Source: Cohnella hashimotonis
GTDB lineage: Bacteria > Bacillota > Bacilli > Paenibacillales > Paenibacillaceae
Assembly (NCBI RefSeq): GCF_030014955.1
Contig: NZ_JAGRPV010000001.1
Coordinates: 3,720,001 to 3,784,000 of the forward strand
Length of the DNA stretch: 64,000 nt
Direction of reading: 5' to 3'
A program made the translations under genes and the position numbers. The notes beneath the pieces are model-generated. The model saw only the letters and a program-made list of their open reading frames with translations. It did not search any database and was not told the origin of the DNA. Of the stretch, positions 16,901 to 24,850 are shown piece by piece; the stretch's first letter is position 1, and every line of letters starts with the position of its first letter.

Positions 16901-17261
16901 ATCCGCTGCCGTCCGCAGCGATATAGACCGTACCGTCCGGCGCGACGGTATGCGCCCAGGAGCTTTCCGACGGCGCGAGCGGAATGCTTCTCAGCAGCTT
17001 GTAGTCGTAGAGGTCGATGACGTTAAGATTGCCGGGCTTGCCTTTGGACGTCGTGTATAGCACGGGTCGTCCTTCTTCCTCGCCTACCGTGCCGTTAAAG
17101 ATCGAGACGGTGTAATTCAGCGGAGGCAGCAACTCTTCGGGACTGCCGTACGTTTTTTGGGACAGCCTGCTCTCTTCCGCGTATCCTTTTAAGCCACCGA
17201 TGCCCGCCAGCCCCGACCACAAAACGACGACCGCCAGCGCGACTGCCAACCTGCTTCGCAT
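13992..17261 (-). CDS. Secreted beta-propeller protein with CBM, Ig-like and FIMAH-like domains
   Basis: A 1089-residue secreted protein. A signal peptide covers about residues 1-29. Residues about 45-680 form beta-propeller repeats with recurring motifs such as VYVGTYPGGKVYRYDP and LYIATIPTYG. Residues about 690-850 are a carbohydrate-binding beta-sandwich (VANAGFEEAGTAGAVPGW start, YDDFYVSK end). About 855-1010 hold Ig-like domains of the OmpL47/HYR sort, with DTAGSGVASVTYAV and DKTAPTITM motifs. The last 75 residues are helical and end LTAEQAGILRKWANQL, resembling the FIMAH domain of Paenibacillus exoproteins. It probably binds polysaccharide at the cell surface; propellers in this context can also be lyases. 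No catalytic residues can be assigned. Confidence 0.75.
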   Translation of the reverse strand: MRSRLAVALAVVVLWSGLAGIGGLKGYAEESRLSQKTYGSPEELLPPLNYTVSIFNGTVGEEEGRPVLYTTSKGKPGNLNVIDLYDYKLLRSIPLAPSESSWAHTVAPDGTVYIAADGSGSRLWSYSPVTHTPQVVATFSGESWPMSITTDDQGRVYVGTYPGGKVYRYDPSTRETKDYGRVIGNIPQEYVRSIAYQGGNVYAGTAHHQIVKVNLATGEKTDIAAALSVPAGKDTVYDLDTIDDRYLFARYTDGTGVPGPGYLYDTETQSWLDVVLDNVTGLHETDSLDGKIYFMSDKQLKTFDLATHEVALTGMTYGSGLRGADWVEFPNHPELPGKNLVTVRFDGGVAILNIETKQVHLYPSVVPGTPGVVDRIQSAPDGKLFVSGVQTSRGAAIDPSDLSVTSYAMGQADSIYPLGDKMYFGVYPEGALYAFDRNAAPGENNPKRVFELGDDQERLVNMTAAEGKLYIATIPTYGTLGGSMTVYDPATGTGTVHRNVVQNQSVLSLAYHDGKLFGSTTIRGGLGSVPTEAEAKIFVWDVAGDKKITEFPLLIPGLDKPIFIGDLSEGPDGLIWGTSNEYIFALDPDTYEIVKSKKIYPKLNYSEWAHFQLRWSADGLLYVLFNNKLTVVDPKTLDFRTIADASRFELGVDGNLYMTDAATNTILYRIQVDGEIEAPPAGIPLAVANAGFEEAGTAGAVPGWSPMFAVGSGYNYAVGGDRVFSGAKSLNIKDTLRTASVALQSDRIPVEPGKVYTAGMKIFIQSGQPSFMFRFYNASDAEVGTLQVHLDESRLQQWQDVVLSGAAPAGAVYARLIAVTTRYNISDAYYDDFYVSKADTDAPVSTASVSPDSNAQGWINEDADVTVHATDTAGSGVASVTYAVHGAMNGEPVTTAGDMATFRVSAEGKTSITYFAEDRAYNRETPRTLDINIDKTAPTITMTGAAKFRIDQRATIGCAAVDSLSGIASDNCGQPLVDLPAYELAPGANAVTAKASDVAGNEASAEFGYEVYADYDSLCAVSDEFLGSNQGVALALCAQLKLAEQAEERGEDTAKSGILKAYDHSVAALAGKKLTAEQAGILRKWANQL

Positions 17262-17342
17262 AAATGCATCTCTCCCCTCAGGCTTGCAGAGTTCGCGACC
17301 CTGCTGCAGCCCAGAGTATAGGCAAGGGCGGCCGGCCCGTAA

Positions 17343-17357
17343 AGGAAGCGTTTTCTA
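17343..17357 (-). promoter_or_regulatory. Possible weak cre (CcpA) site
   Basis: Minus strand TAGAAAACGCTTCCT agrees with the relaxed cre consensus WTGNAANCGNWNNCW at all but one fixed position, but has three mismatches to the stricter form. It is 82 bp upstream of the beta-propeller gene. The same region shows two better cre sites elsewhere, so carbon catabolite control is plausible. Confidence 0.35.
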
Positions 17358-17489
17358 TTTCATTCGTTTTTTCGCGCGCCGATCGTTGCGAACAGCCCTG
17401 AACCCAATGGAATCAAGGCTTCCGCCGATGTGGCATTTGCTAAGGAGGTAGATTATGGTCAATTGCCGGCGTTGACCGATTATCCGCGC

Positions 17490-17520
17490 AAAAGCCGGCC
17501 AGCTCTTGCCCTGACCGGCT
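17490..17520 (-). terminator. Intrinsic terminator after the agarase-like gene
   Basis: Minus strand stem AGCCGGTCAG / CTGGCCGGCT (one G-T pair) with an 8-nt loop and four T. It follows the stop of the upstream gene by about 27 bp. The remaining 17262-17489 shows no gene. Confidence 0.7.
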
Positions 17521-17547
17521 GTTCGTCGCGGATGTGCAAAGAAAGCT

Positions 17548-20364
17548 TTAATCGGAAGCGATCAGGCTTAGCGAGAGCGTCGATGTTCTTCCGCTTCGGC
17601 TGGTCGCAACGACATTTATCGCGTTAGATCCTTCCGTCAGATTCAGCGGAACTTGAAATACGTTCACGTAGCGCGTGCTATATGGCGTCGTTTGTGTCGC
17701 GCCATTCAGCGTAACTTGCAGCTTCACACCTTCGTTCGATCGGCCGTTAAGCAAGTAGCTGCCGCTCGGAACTGCGCTGTCGTCCGTTTCGTCCAGCCCG
17801 ACTTCGGGATCTTCGGAGCCGCTCGAAGAGACGGGGCTATGCGTCGCGCCAACCGGATCCTCGGAAGCTAACGAGAATTTTACGGCGTCGGCAATCGTAT
17901 ACTCGGTAGTGGAGTTCGACGTTATCTTTACATACTGATCCGTCCCGGCCTCGAACGGATAGGTGCCGATGAATACCCATTGATTGCCGTTCGTCTTCTG
18001 ATTCACGGTTTTCGTCGTATCGATCCCGCCGTCGTATCCGATCTCCAATCGGGCGGAGGCGGCGCGGTCAGCGCTTGCATTCCACAGCATATAGACGTTG
18101 TACTCGCCCGGAATCGTCACATACGGCGTCCACGTCGCCTGCTTGTTCGACAGTTTGTTGCTGTGGACGTAGTCTTCTCCAAAGCGGGATGCCGAGTAAG
18201 CGCTGGTCACCCAACCTGCGCTTGCGGCAAATCCGGAGTCCCGATTGTCGACGATAATGTCCAAAGGCTCCTCCGGCAGCGTCGGGTTCGAGGCGTCCCC
18301 GTGAACGACCTCCAGGCCGGCATTGGTCGTTTTCATGATGGCGATCATATCGGTATACGGCTGATCCTGCTGATTGAGCAGTCCGATATTGAAATTCTCG
18401 CCGTCCTTCCTTCCGGTTACGGCTTGATCGTAGTACGAGAACCATCCGGAGCCGACGAAGAGCGGGTTGCGCAGCTGACTTTCCGTAAAGGCTTTGTAGC
18501 TAAGACCCCGGTCCGCGACCGTTGGGACGCTCGTTGCCGCATTTACCGCAGACAGACCGTGCTGGGTCGCGCTGAACGTATACTCCAGGTTAAGCAGCGG
18601 TTTGCCGAATTGTTGGTAGCGCGCCATCCAATTCGGATCTTTCGTATAGTTGTCGACCGAGAACGCGTCAACGAATTCCATCGATGCCGCATCCCAATCG
18701 AGGCTGGTCCGCCAGGTCGGCACGATCGACGAGCCCAGAAATAAATGGTTCGTATCGTACCGGTCGATGATCGTGGTGACCGTCGAATAGAACGTTCTGG
18801 ACGCAAGCTGGATATAAGCCGACACGTCTGCGGCCGGAACCTTGGACAGCGTGATCGGAACCGCTTTCAAAGCTTCGAACGATGCCGCATTCGTTCCCAA
18901 AATCTGATTGGCCTCCGCGAGATTCTGATCATGCCGCTGCGCGAACAAATCGACGAACTTTCCCTTCGCGGGCGAATCCGCGCCGAGGGCCAGTACCTTG
19001 GCGACGATGTCGGAGCTCCATCCGGCTTCATTGTCGTACGTATAGCCGATGAGCCACGGATCGCTCGCCGCCGCTTGGAGCTGCGGCTGAAGCGAAGCCT
19101 CGATGATCGATTCGGCCTGCGGATCGAACACGTCGTACGTCCAATCGATTCTGGTTAGATTCGGCGGGTCCTGCAGCACCATGATATAAGGAAACGTAAC
19201 CGTATTAGGCTTCGACCATTTGCTGAACGCGTTGAATCCCCAATCGATCAGCCGCTTTTTCGTGATGTCCTCCCACTTCGCTTCATAATCGCTGCCGTAC
19301 TTTTTCATAATATTCGCCGTCACGAAGCTGACCCGCTCGCCGTTGGCGTCATCGGAGTAGGCGTCTGCATAGGTCACAGGGTCGGGGAGCTCCTCGAAAA
19401 CCCTTCGGGGCGTCCCGTCCGCCTTCTTAAGCGGCGTCCCGTATCCCCATTCCCAGATGCTGGTCGTATCGACGCCCTTCAAAATAAAAGGGTACCCGTC
19501 CGGCGTAATAAACCACCAAATGCCGTCGATCTGCTGAAGCCTGAAATAGCCGCTTGCGGCCTGCCTCTCCATCGCTTTGATCCCGCCGTACGGATCGTAG
19601 ACGTCTGTATCCAGTTCGACGTCATCGAGCGCGGCAGCCTCTGACGTATATTCCTGCTGCAGCTGCGCATCCGTCGTCACCTTGCCCGGCCAATCGTCAT
19701 AAATCCACTGCCCGTACCGGTCCGCCATTAATCCGTCCTTTTTCATTTCGTTCTGTAGCTCCGAAAGCGTCAATGCCGGCCCGGGATTCTGTCCTTCCTC
19801 CCCGACGCCCCGATAAATCTGCACTTCGCTCAGCGGAATGTGCTGATAGGCATGCGACCGCTTCATATCGATGACGATAAACCGCGCGACGGCGTCGTGC
19901 AGCGGAAAGTTGACGGCGTAATTAAGCGCGGTGCCGATTCTGACATGCTTTCCGGCCAGATAATAATAGTCCGTATTCGCTTCCGGCCGGTACTTCACGA
20001 CGATTTCCTTGAAGCCCCAATAGGTATTCGGAGAATTCATGACAACGTTGATCCGGTCCAGCGGATAGTCCTTCAGCAAATCGATGACGACCTGAACCGT
20101 GCCGGGTAAACTCCCGTTGCCCATCCATCCCGCATAAGTCGTCGTCGATCCGTCGAGCAGCTTGCCCGTGGAGGCGGGGATGATTCCCGTTGCGTTGTAG
20201 TCGGGCGAATTTCCCGCATTTGGAGCCAGGCTGAAATAATAGTTGCCGGTTCGAAGCACGGTGCCGGGATCTTCGCCGTGAATGCGGGATGTCGGAAGAA
20301 ATGCGACTGCCAATACGAAAGCCAGGAGGAGCGGCCAAAAACGAAACGGATGCCGAGTTTCCAT
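17548..20364 (-). CDS. Secreted agarase-like glycoside hydrolase
   Basis: A 938-residue secreted protein; the ATG chosen has GGGAGG eight bases upstream, and a longer reading adds 18 residues before the signal peptide. After the signal (about 1-31) come an F5/8-type C-like domain (about 40-190), a catalytic domain of the GH-A clan resembling beta-agarases (GH50-like; about 255-700, starting DGIWWFITPDGYPF), a golvesin-like domain (about 725-850) and a C-terminal beta domain. Candidate catalytic residues are the acid/base in YDNEAGW (Glu446) and the nucleophile in NLEYTF (Glu594). It should cut a complex extracellular polysaccharide whose products enter through the adjacent Lpl-type transporter. 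The exact family and substrate are uncertain. Confidence 0.75.
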   Translation of the reverse strand: METRHPFRFWPLLLAFVLAVAFLPTSRIHGEDPGTVLRTGNYYFSLAPNAGNSPDYNATGIIPASTGKLLDGSTTTYAGWMGNGSLPGTVQVVIDLLKDYPLDRINVVMNSPNTYWGFKEIVVKYRPEANTDYYYLAGKHVRIGTALNYAVNFPLHDAVARFIVIDMKRSHAYQHIPLSEVQIYRGVGEEGQNPGPALTLSELQNEMKKDGLMADRYGQWIYDDWPGKVTTDAQLQQEYTSEAAALDDVELDTDVYDPYGGIKAMERQAASGYFRLQQIDGIWWFITPDGYPFILKGVDTTSIWEWGYGTPLKKADGTPRRVFEELPDPVTYADAYSDDANGERVSFVTANIMKKYGSDYEAKWEDITKKRLIDWGFNAFSKWSKPNTVTFPYIMVLQDPPNLTRIDWTYDVFDPQAESIIEASLQPQLQAAASDPWLIGYTYDNEAGWSSDIVAKVLALGADSPAKGKFVDLFAQRHDQNLAEANQILGTNAASFEALKAVPITLSKVPAADVSAYIQLASRTFYSTVTTIIDRYDTNHLFLGSSIVPTWRTSLDWDAASMEFVDAFSVDNYTKDPNWMARYQQFGKPLLNLEYTFSATQHGLSAVNAATSVPTVADRGLSYKAFTESQLRNPLFVGSGWFSYYDQAVTGRKDGENFNIGLLNQQDQPYTDMIAIMKTTNAGLEVVHGDASNPTLPEEPLDIIVDNRDSGFAASAGWVTSAYSASRFGEDYVHSNKLSNKQATWTPYVTIPGEYNVYMLWNASADRAASARLEIGYDGGIDTTKTVNQKTNGNQWVFIGTYPFEAGTDQYVKITSNSTTEYTIADAVKFSLASEDPVGATHSPVSSSGSEDPEVGLDETDDSAVPSGSYLLNGRSNEGVKLQVTLNGATQTTPYSTRYVNVFQVPLNLTEGSNAINVVATSRSGRTSTLSLSLIASD

Positions 20365-20403
20365 GATGTTCGCCTCCCAAAGTATCTTGCCTCTCGCAAG
20401 GAT

Positions 20404-20448
20404 AAAAAAAGAAAGCACGGTAGACGGGATTCGTCTGCGGTGCTTTCT
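20404..20448 (-). terminator. Intrinsic terminator of the transporter-PhyH operon
   Basis: Minus strand: AGAAAGCACCGCAGACG pairs with CGTCTACCGTGCTTTCT (two mismatches), followed by seven T. It is 25 bp after the PhyH stop and 40 bp before the next gene, separating the two units. Confidence 0.85.
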
Positions 20449-20473
20449 ACGAATGGAACTGCGTGCGATTCAT

Positions 20474-21289
20474 TCAGTCCTGGTACAGCGCCTTGAGCGG
20501 AACCATGGATTCCTGCGGGACGTAATATTTGAATTTATCGTCGCTGATGCTGCCGAGCAGCTGCCGCCGGACCTGGTCCGCGCCTTCAAGCAGCTTATCG
20601 GAAGCTTGATGGTAATCGATCGGCCGCATCCAGAGCGGACTGTAGCCCATAAACAGCTGGCGGCGGGTATACGATGACGTATTGGGCGCACCGGCATGCC
20701 ACACGTTTTGCGCGAACAGAAACACGTCCCCCGGCTTGCCGCACAGCTGCACCTCATCTTCTAGTGCGATATTGACGTCCTTTTGGTTCGGATTAAAAGG
20801 CCTTCTGTGACTGCCCGGGATCAGCTTCGTATTGCCCCGGTTCGGCTCCGACATATCGCTTAGCACGTAGCAGGCCTTAATATAATACGTTGCGGTCAGT
20901 CCGTTCGTCTTAGGGAACTGCGGATGCGGACCGTCCTGATGCCAGTCGATAAAGCTGTTCGTCGCCGTTTGCTTCAGCTCGGGATTCGGCTTTCTTACCG
21001 TCAAATGAGAGATATGAAGCTGGATGTTGTAGCCTAGCAGATTCACGACCAGCGGCAGGATCGTCGGCTCGTCGATCAGCGACAAAAATTCCGGATGGCG
21101 CTCCACGCTGTTATAAATGTTATAGGACAGGCTCTCCTCTTCCTCCGCCAATACAGCGTCCACTGCCTCGTTAAGCCGCCGAACCCGATCCTCGTTCAAT
21201 ACGCCCGGCAGCAGCAGATAGCCTTGTTCCTCGAACTGTCCCTTCAGCGCCGGTATGTCCAGCTGCTTGCGGTCGTTCTCTCGATTCAC
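20474..21289 (-). CDS. Phytanoyl-CoA dioxygenase (PhyH) family protein 2
   Basis: A 271-residue Fe(II)/2-oxoglutarate dioxygenase. The iron ligands are H117-x-D119 (IDWHQDGPH) and H198 (NVWHAGAPN), and Arg residues after the distal His (TRRQLFMGY) fit 2-oxoglutarate binding. The start is GTG with GGAGGTG upstream. It is the last gene of the sugar-transporter operon, 23 bp after the binding-protein gene. PhyH proteins in such operons are often thought to oxidise a sugar or methylated sugar; here that is inference from position only. Confidence 0.88.
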   Translation of the reverse strand: MNRENDRKQLDIPALKGQFEEQGYLLLPGVLNEDRVRRLNEAVDAVLAEEEESLSYNIYNSVERHPEFLSLIDEPTILPLVVNLLGYNIQLHISHLTVRKPNPELKQTATNSFIDWHQDGPHPQFPKTNGLTATYYIKACYVLSDMSEPNRGNTKLIPGSHRRPFNPNQKDVNIALEDEVQLCGKPGDVFLFAQNVWHAGAPNTSSYTRRQLFMGYSPLWMRPIDYHQASDKLLEGADQVRRQLLGSISDDKFKYYVPQESMVPLKALYQD

Positions 21290-21312
21290 TTTGCCTGCAC
21301 CTCCGCTCTTCT

Positions 21313-22893
21313 TTATTTGTTTCCGTAACCTAGCGCGGTGAGCTGCTCCTGAGCCGCATCCATGAACAACTTATATTTCATCGTCGTTTCGAGCGTTTTC
21401 AGAAATTTGTCGTACTCACCCAGGTCCCGCTGCCCATAAGCGAACTTCGCCAGCTCTTCCTTGATATAGCGGTCTGCGTCGGAGGCGACATAGCCCTCGG
21501 GAAGATCGACGAAGCCGTTCAGCGTTTGAATTCGCGGCTGATCGCCCGCAAATTTGATAAATTCGGCCTGCGGCACGAATTTCGTCTGCAAATACGACAT
21601 TTCGGGACGTCCGGTAAACTGGTAAAGCCACGAATAGCCGACTTCGCCCGCCTTATCCGTCATGACGATTTTGTCGCCATCCTTCGTGAAATGCATGCCT
21701 TCGACGCCAAACTGCACGAGCAGCGATCCGGTCTTCGGATCGGACACGTAGTTCAGCAGATCGAATACGCGCTGCAGCTTCTCCGGGTCCTTCTCGAGCG
21801 CCTTCGGGATCGCGTACCGTCCCGGCGTGTTGCCGATTTCCCAGGATCCGTCGAATTTTCCGGCCGGGCCTGCCGGCGGCTCGATCTGAATCCATTCCGC
21901 TTTCGGATTGACGGCTTTGATCTGCTCGATCATGTTTTCCTTTGTCATGTTCGGCCAGTCGATCCAGATGATGCCGGCCTGGCCCTTGAACGCTTTTTCC
22001 TGATGCTGCATCGCCGTATTGGCCAGCAGCTCCGGATCGACGGAGCCCGTCGCGATCATGTCCTTGATGAAGGCGAGCGCGTCCTTCATGGCCGGGTCGT
22101 ACAGCGCGTTCACGAGCTTGCCGTCCTTTTCGTAGACCGAGCCGGGCGAGCCGACGCCGAAGGCGCCGAATACTGGCGCGAACGCCCCGTTCAGCTCGGC
22201 ACCCGTCAGACCGAACGTATCCTTCTTTCCGTTCTTGTCCGGATCGTCGTTCGTAAAGGCGGCCGCGACGGTTTTCAGGTCCTCAATGGTTTTCGGCACC
22301 TCCAGATTCAAGCTGTCGAGCCAATCCTTGCGGATGAAGTACGTGTTGTAGGGGATCTGCGAGCTTTTGGAGATCGCGTAAACTTTCCCGCCGACCGCCC
22401 CCTTCTTGACGTTCTCCTCTCCGATAAAGGTGCTGACCTGCTTCAGACGGTCCATGTAGGGCGTCAAGTCCAGAAGCAAGCCCTGCTTGGAAAATTCGAT
22501 CAGCTGCTGCCGGTCGAGCGCGAACAGATCCGGGAAGTTGCCGGAAGCCATCCGGACGTTCAGCTGATTTTTGTAGTCGTCGCCGGAAGCGTATACGGTC
22601 AGGTTAAAATCGACGTTAAGCGCTTTGTCCAGTTCCTTCTTGATAATGTCCTGGTCGGGCGGAGGCAGGTTATTGCCGGTCTCGATGACCTCAAGCTTGA
22701 TCTTTTTCTCGGGATTGGCGCTGGCCGAGGGCGAAGCGGCCTCCGTGCTTGCCGGATTCGATGCGGACGACGAGCTTGCAGGCGGCGAGGAGGCTTCGCT
22801 GTTGCCTCCGTTGCCGCACCCTGAGACGACGGCGCCGAGCAACGCGAAGGACGTCAATAGAGCGGACGCCCGTTTGATGGAATTCGAGGACAT
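21313..22893 (-). CDS. Sugar ABC transporter substrate-binding lipoprotein (LplA type)
   Basis: A 526-residue extracellular solute-binding protein of family 1, in the long Paenibacillus LplA-like subgroup. The signal ends in the lipobox VSGC (Cys26) and is followed by a Ser/Ala-rich linker to about residue 60. The N-lobe begins KKIKLEVIETG, and MASGNFPDLFALDRQ is the usual ligand-loop segment. It captures an oligosaccharide, probably released by the secreted hydrolases encoded downstream. It lies 71 bp after lplC-like and 23 bp before the PhyH gene. Confidence 0.9.
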   Translation of the reverse strand: MSSNSIKRASALLTSFALLGAVVSGCGNGGNSEASSPPASSSSASNPASTEAASPSASANPEKKIKLEVIETGNNLPPPDQDIIKKELDKALNVDFNLTVYASGDDYKNQLNVRMASGNFPDLFALDRQQLIEFSKQGLLLDLTPYMDRLKQVSTFIGEENVKKGAVGGKVYAISKSSQIPYNTYFIRKDWLDSLNLEVPKTIEDLKTVAAAFTNDDPDKNGKKDTFGLTGAELNGAFAPVFGAFGVGSPGSVYEKDGKLVNALYDPAMKDALAFIKDMIATGSVDPELLANTAMQHQEKAFKGQAGIIWIDWPNMTKENMIEQIKAVNPKAEWIQIEPPAGPAGKFDGSWEIGNTPGRYAIPKALEKDPEKLQRVFDLLNYVSDPKTGSLLVQFGVEGMHFTKDGDKIVMTDKAGEVGYSWLYQFTGRPEMSYLQTKFVPQAEFIKFAGDQPRIQTLNGFVDLPEGYVASDADRYIKEELAKFAYGQRDLGEYDKFLKTLETTMKYKLFMDAAQEQLTALGYGNK

Positions 22894-22964
22894 GGCGAAC
22901 CCCTTTCATACGCTTTATTGGAGCGGCCGCCATCCGTCTGGCCAGTAACCGGACGGCGACCGGA

Positions 22965-23825
22965 TCACCCTTTGATCGAGCCGAGCAGCATGCCTTTGGT
23001 AAAGTATTTTTGGATAAACGGATAGACGACGAGCACCGGCAAGCTGGCGATCATGACGGCGGCCATCTGCAGCGTCTGGGTGGGCGTGATATTGTCGGCG
23101 TTTTCGAGCGTCTGCTGGCTCTGCATCAGAATCTCGCGCACGATCACCTGGAGCGGGAACAGCGTTCGGTCTGTCACGTAGAAGATCGCCTGAAAAAATT
23201 CGTTCCAGTGGCCGACGAGATAGAACAAGCCGATCGTCATGATCACGGGAATCGACAGCGGCGTCACGATTTGAAACAGGATGCGGAACTCCTTCGCCCC
23301 GTCTATGCGGGCGGATTCGAACAGCTCCTCGGGCAGGCCCTCGAAAAAGCTTTTCATGATCAGAACATTAAAGCTCCATATCGCGTTCGGCAAAATCATC
23401 GCCCAGATCGAATCGATCAATCCGACGGACTTGACGATCAGGTAAGTCGGAATGAGGCCGCCGCTGAAAATCAGCGTGAACACGATCATGAGCAGGAAGA
23501 TCCGGCGGCCCGGCAAATTTTTGCGACTGAGCGGATACGCCATCAGACCCGTTAAAATCAGGTTGACCGCGGTGCCGACAACGGTGATGAGTACGGTGAT
23601 TTTAAACGCCTGGGGCAGATTCGACTGCGTCAGCAGCGTTTTGTAGGCCGAAAAGGTCACGTCCCTCGGGATGAGGATAAATCCGCCGTTGCGCAGCACC
23701 TCTCCGAAGGGCGTGATCGATACGGAGACGACGTACAGGATCGGAAATATGGCCAACAAGGCGCAAAAGACGAGCACGGCGTAGACGAAGACGTTAAACA
23801 GTCTGTCTTCCAGGCCTTTTACCAT
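22965..23825 (-). CDS. Sugar ABC transporter permease (LplC/YtcP type)
   Basis: A 286-residue permease with six predicted helices and the EAA loop reading FESARIDGAKEFRILFQIVTPLS, of which the core is ARIDGAKEF. The start MVKGLEDRLF is preferred because a GGGGGGAAGG run lies just upstream; an ATG five codons earlier would place that run inside the gene. The end LLGSIKG is typical of LplC proteins. It overlaps the first permease gene by 7 nt, and the two form the heterodimeric channel. Confidence 0.9.
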   Translation of the reverse strand: MVKGLEDRLFNVFVYAVLVFCALLAIFPILYVVSVSITPFGEVLRNGGFILIPRDVTFSAYKTLLTQSNLPQAFKITVLITVVGTAVNLILTGLMAYPLSRKNLPGRRIFLLMIVFTLIFSGGLIPTYLIVKSVGLIDSIWAMILPNAIWSFNVLIMKSFFEGLPEELFESARIDGAKEFRILFQIVTPLSIPVIMTIGLFYLVGHWNEFFQAIFYVTDRTLFPLQVIVREILMQSQQTLENADNITPTQTLQMAAVMIASLPVLVVYPFIQKYFTKGMLLGSIKG

Positions 23826-24721
23826 ATCCCTTCCCCCCATCTCTTGGCCACGTTGTTGGCGAACAGGACGAGCGCCATGCCGATCAGCGATTTAAACAGC
23901 CCGACTGCGGAGGCAAGGCTGAAATTGAGCTGTTGCAAACCCGTTCGGTAAACCCAGGTGTCCAAAATATCGGCGACCGGATACACCTGAATATTGTAGA
24001 GAATGTAAATCTGGTCGAAGCCGGCGTCGAGCAGATGGCCGAGCTTTAAAATAAAAAGCAGGACGATGACGCTGCGGATGCCGGGAATCGTAATATGCCA
24101 GATCATCCGGAAGCGGCCCGCGCCGTCCACTCTGGCCGCTTCGTACAACGTCGGATCGATGCCCGCCATCGCCGCCAGGTAGATGATCGCTCCCCAGCCG
24201 AGATTTTGCCAAACCTCCGAACCGACGAGCACGCTGCGAAACGTCTGGGTCGACGTCAGAAAAGGAAACGAGCTGCCGCCGGCCTCGACGATCCACCGGT
24301 TCACGATGCCGCCGTTTTGCGAAAACAGCGCGATCAAAATGCCGAAGATAATGACCCAGGACAGAAAATGAGGCATATAGGTCAGCGTCTGAACGACAGT
24401 CCGCAGCCAGCGAATCCGGCATTCGTTCAGCAGCAGCGCGAGCAGGATCGGCGGGATCGTGCCCCATACAAGCTTGTATAGGCTGATCAGCAGCGTATTC
24501 CTCAGCAATTCCCCGAAGTAGGGCGACTGATAGAACGTTTCAAAATGCTTGTACCAGGGATTGGCCCAAGGGCTGTGCAAAATACCGTCCATCATCGAGA
24601 AATCCTTGAAGGCGATTACCATGCCGTACATCGGGAAGTACCGGAAGATGAGGTAAAATAAGACGCCGGGCAGCAGCATGACATAAAAGGGCCAATATTT
24701 TCGCAGGACAGTGAGTGCCAT
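23819..24721 (-). CDS. Sugar ABC transporter permease (LplB type)
   Basis: A 300-residue permease with six helices, beginning with the family pattern YWPFYVMLLPGVLFYLIF and containing the EAA loop core EAARVDGAGRF. It is the first gene of the transporter operon. Like most Lpl-type systems no ATPase is encoded here; a shared MsmX-type ATPase elsewhere would be needed (family knowledge). A near-perfect cre site lies 32 bp upstream of its start. Confidence 0.92.
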   Translation of the reverse strand: MALTVLRKYWPFYVMLLPGVLFYLIFRYFPMYGMVIAFKDFSMMDGILHSPWANPWYKHFETFYQSPYFGELLRNTLLISLYKLVWGTIPPILLALLLNECRIRWLRTVVQTLTYMPHFLSWVIIFGILIALFSQNGGIVNRWIVEAGGSSFPFLTSTQTFRSVLVGSEVWQNLGWGAIIYLAAMAGIDPTLYEAARVDGAGRFRMIWHITIPGIRSVIVLLFILKLGHLLDAGFDQIYILYNIQVYPVADILDTWVYRTGLQQLNFSLASAVGLFKSLIGMALVLFANNVAKRWGEGIW

Positions 24722-24752
24722 ACGATACTCCTTTCAGAAGGCTCGGCTTTGA

Positions 24753-24766
24753 TGTAAGCGTTATCT
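24753..24766 (+). promoter_or_regulatory. cre operator (CcpA) of the sugar transporter operon
   Basis: TGTAAGCGTTATCT matches the cre consensus TGWAANCGNTNWCA at every fixed position except the last. It lies between the histidine kinase gene and the lplB-like start, 32 bp upstream of the latter, where CcpA binding would repress transport when preferred sugars are present. Confidence 0.7.
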
Positions 24767-24850
24767 GAAATTAGTGTATGACGAACCCGGTCTCTCCCGT
24801 TATGCGCAATTCATGTAAAAATGTTCGATTTTCCGACCTCTGCGCCGTTG

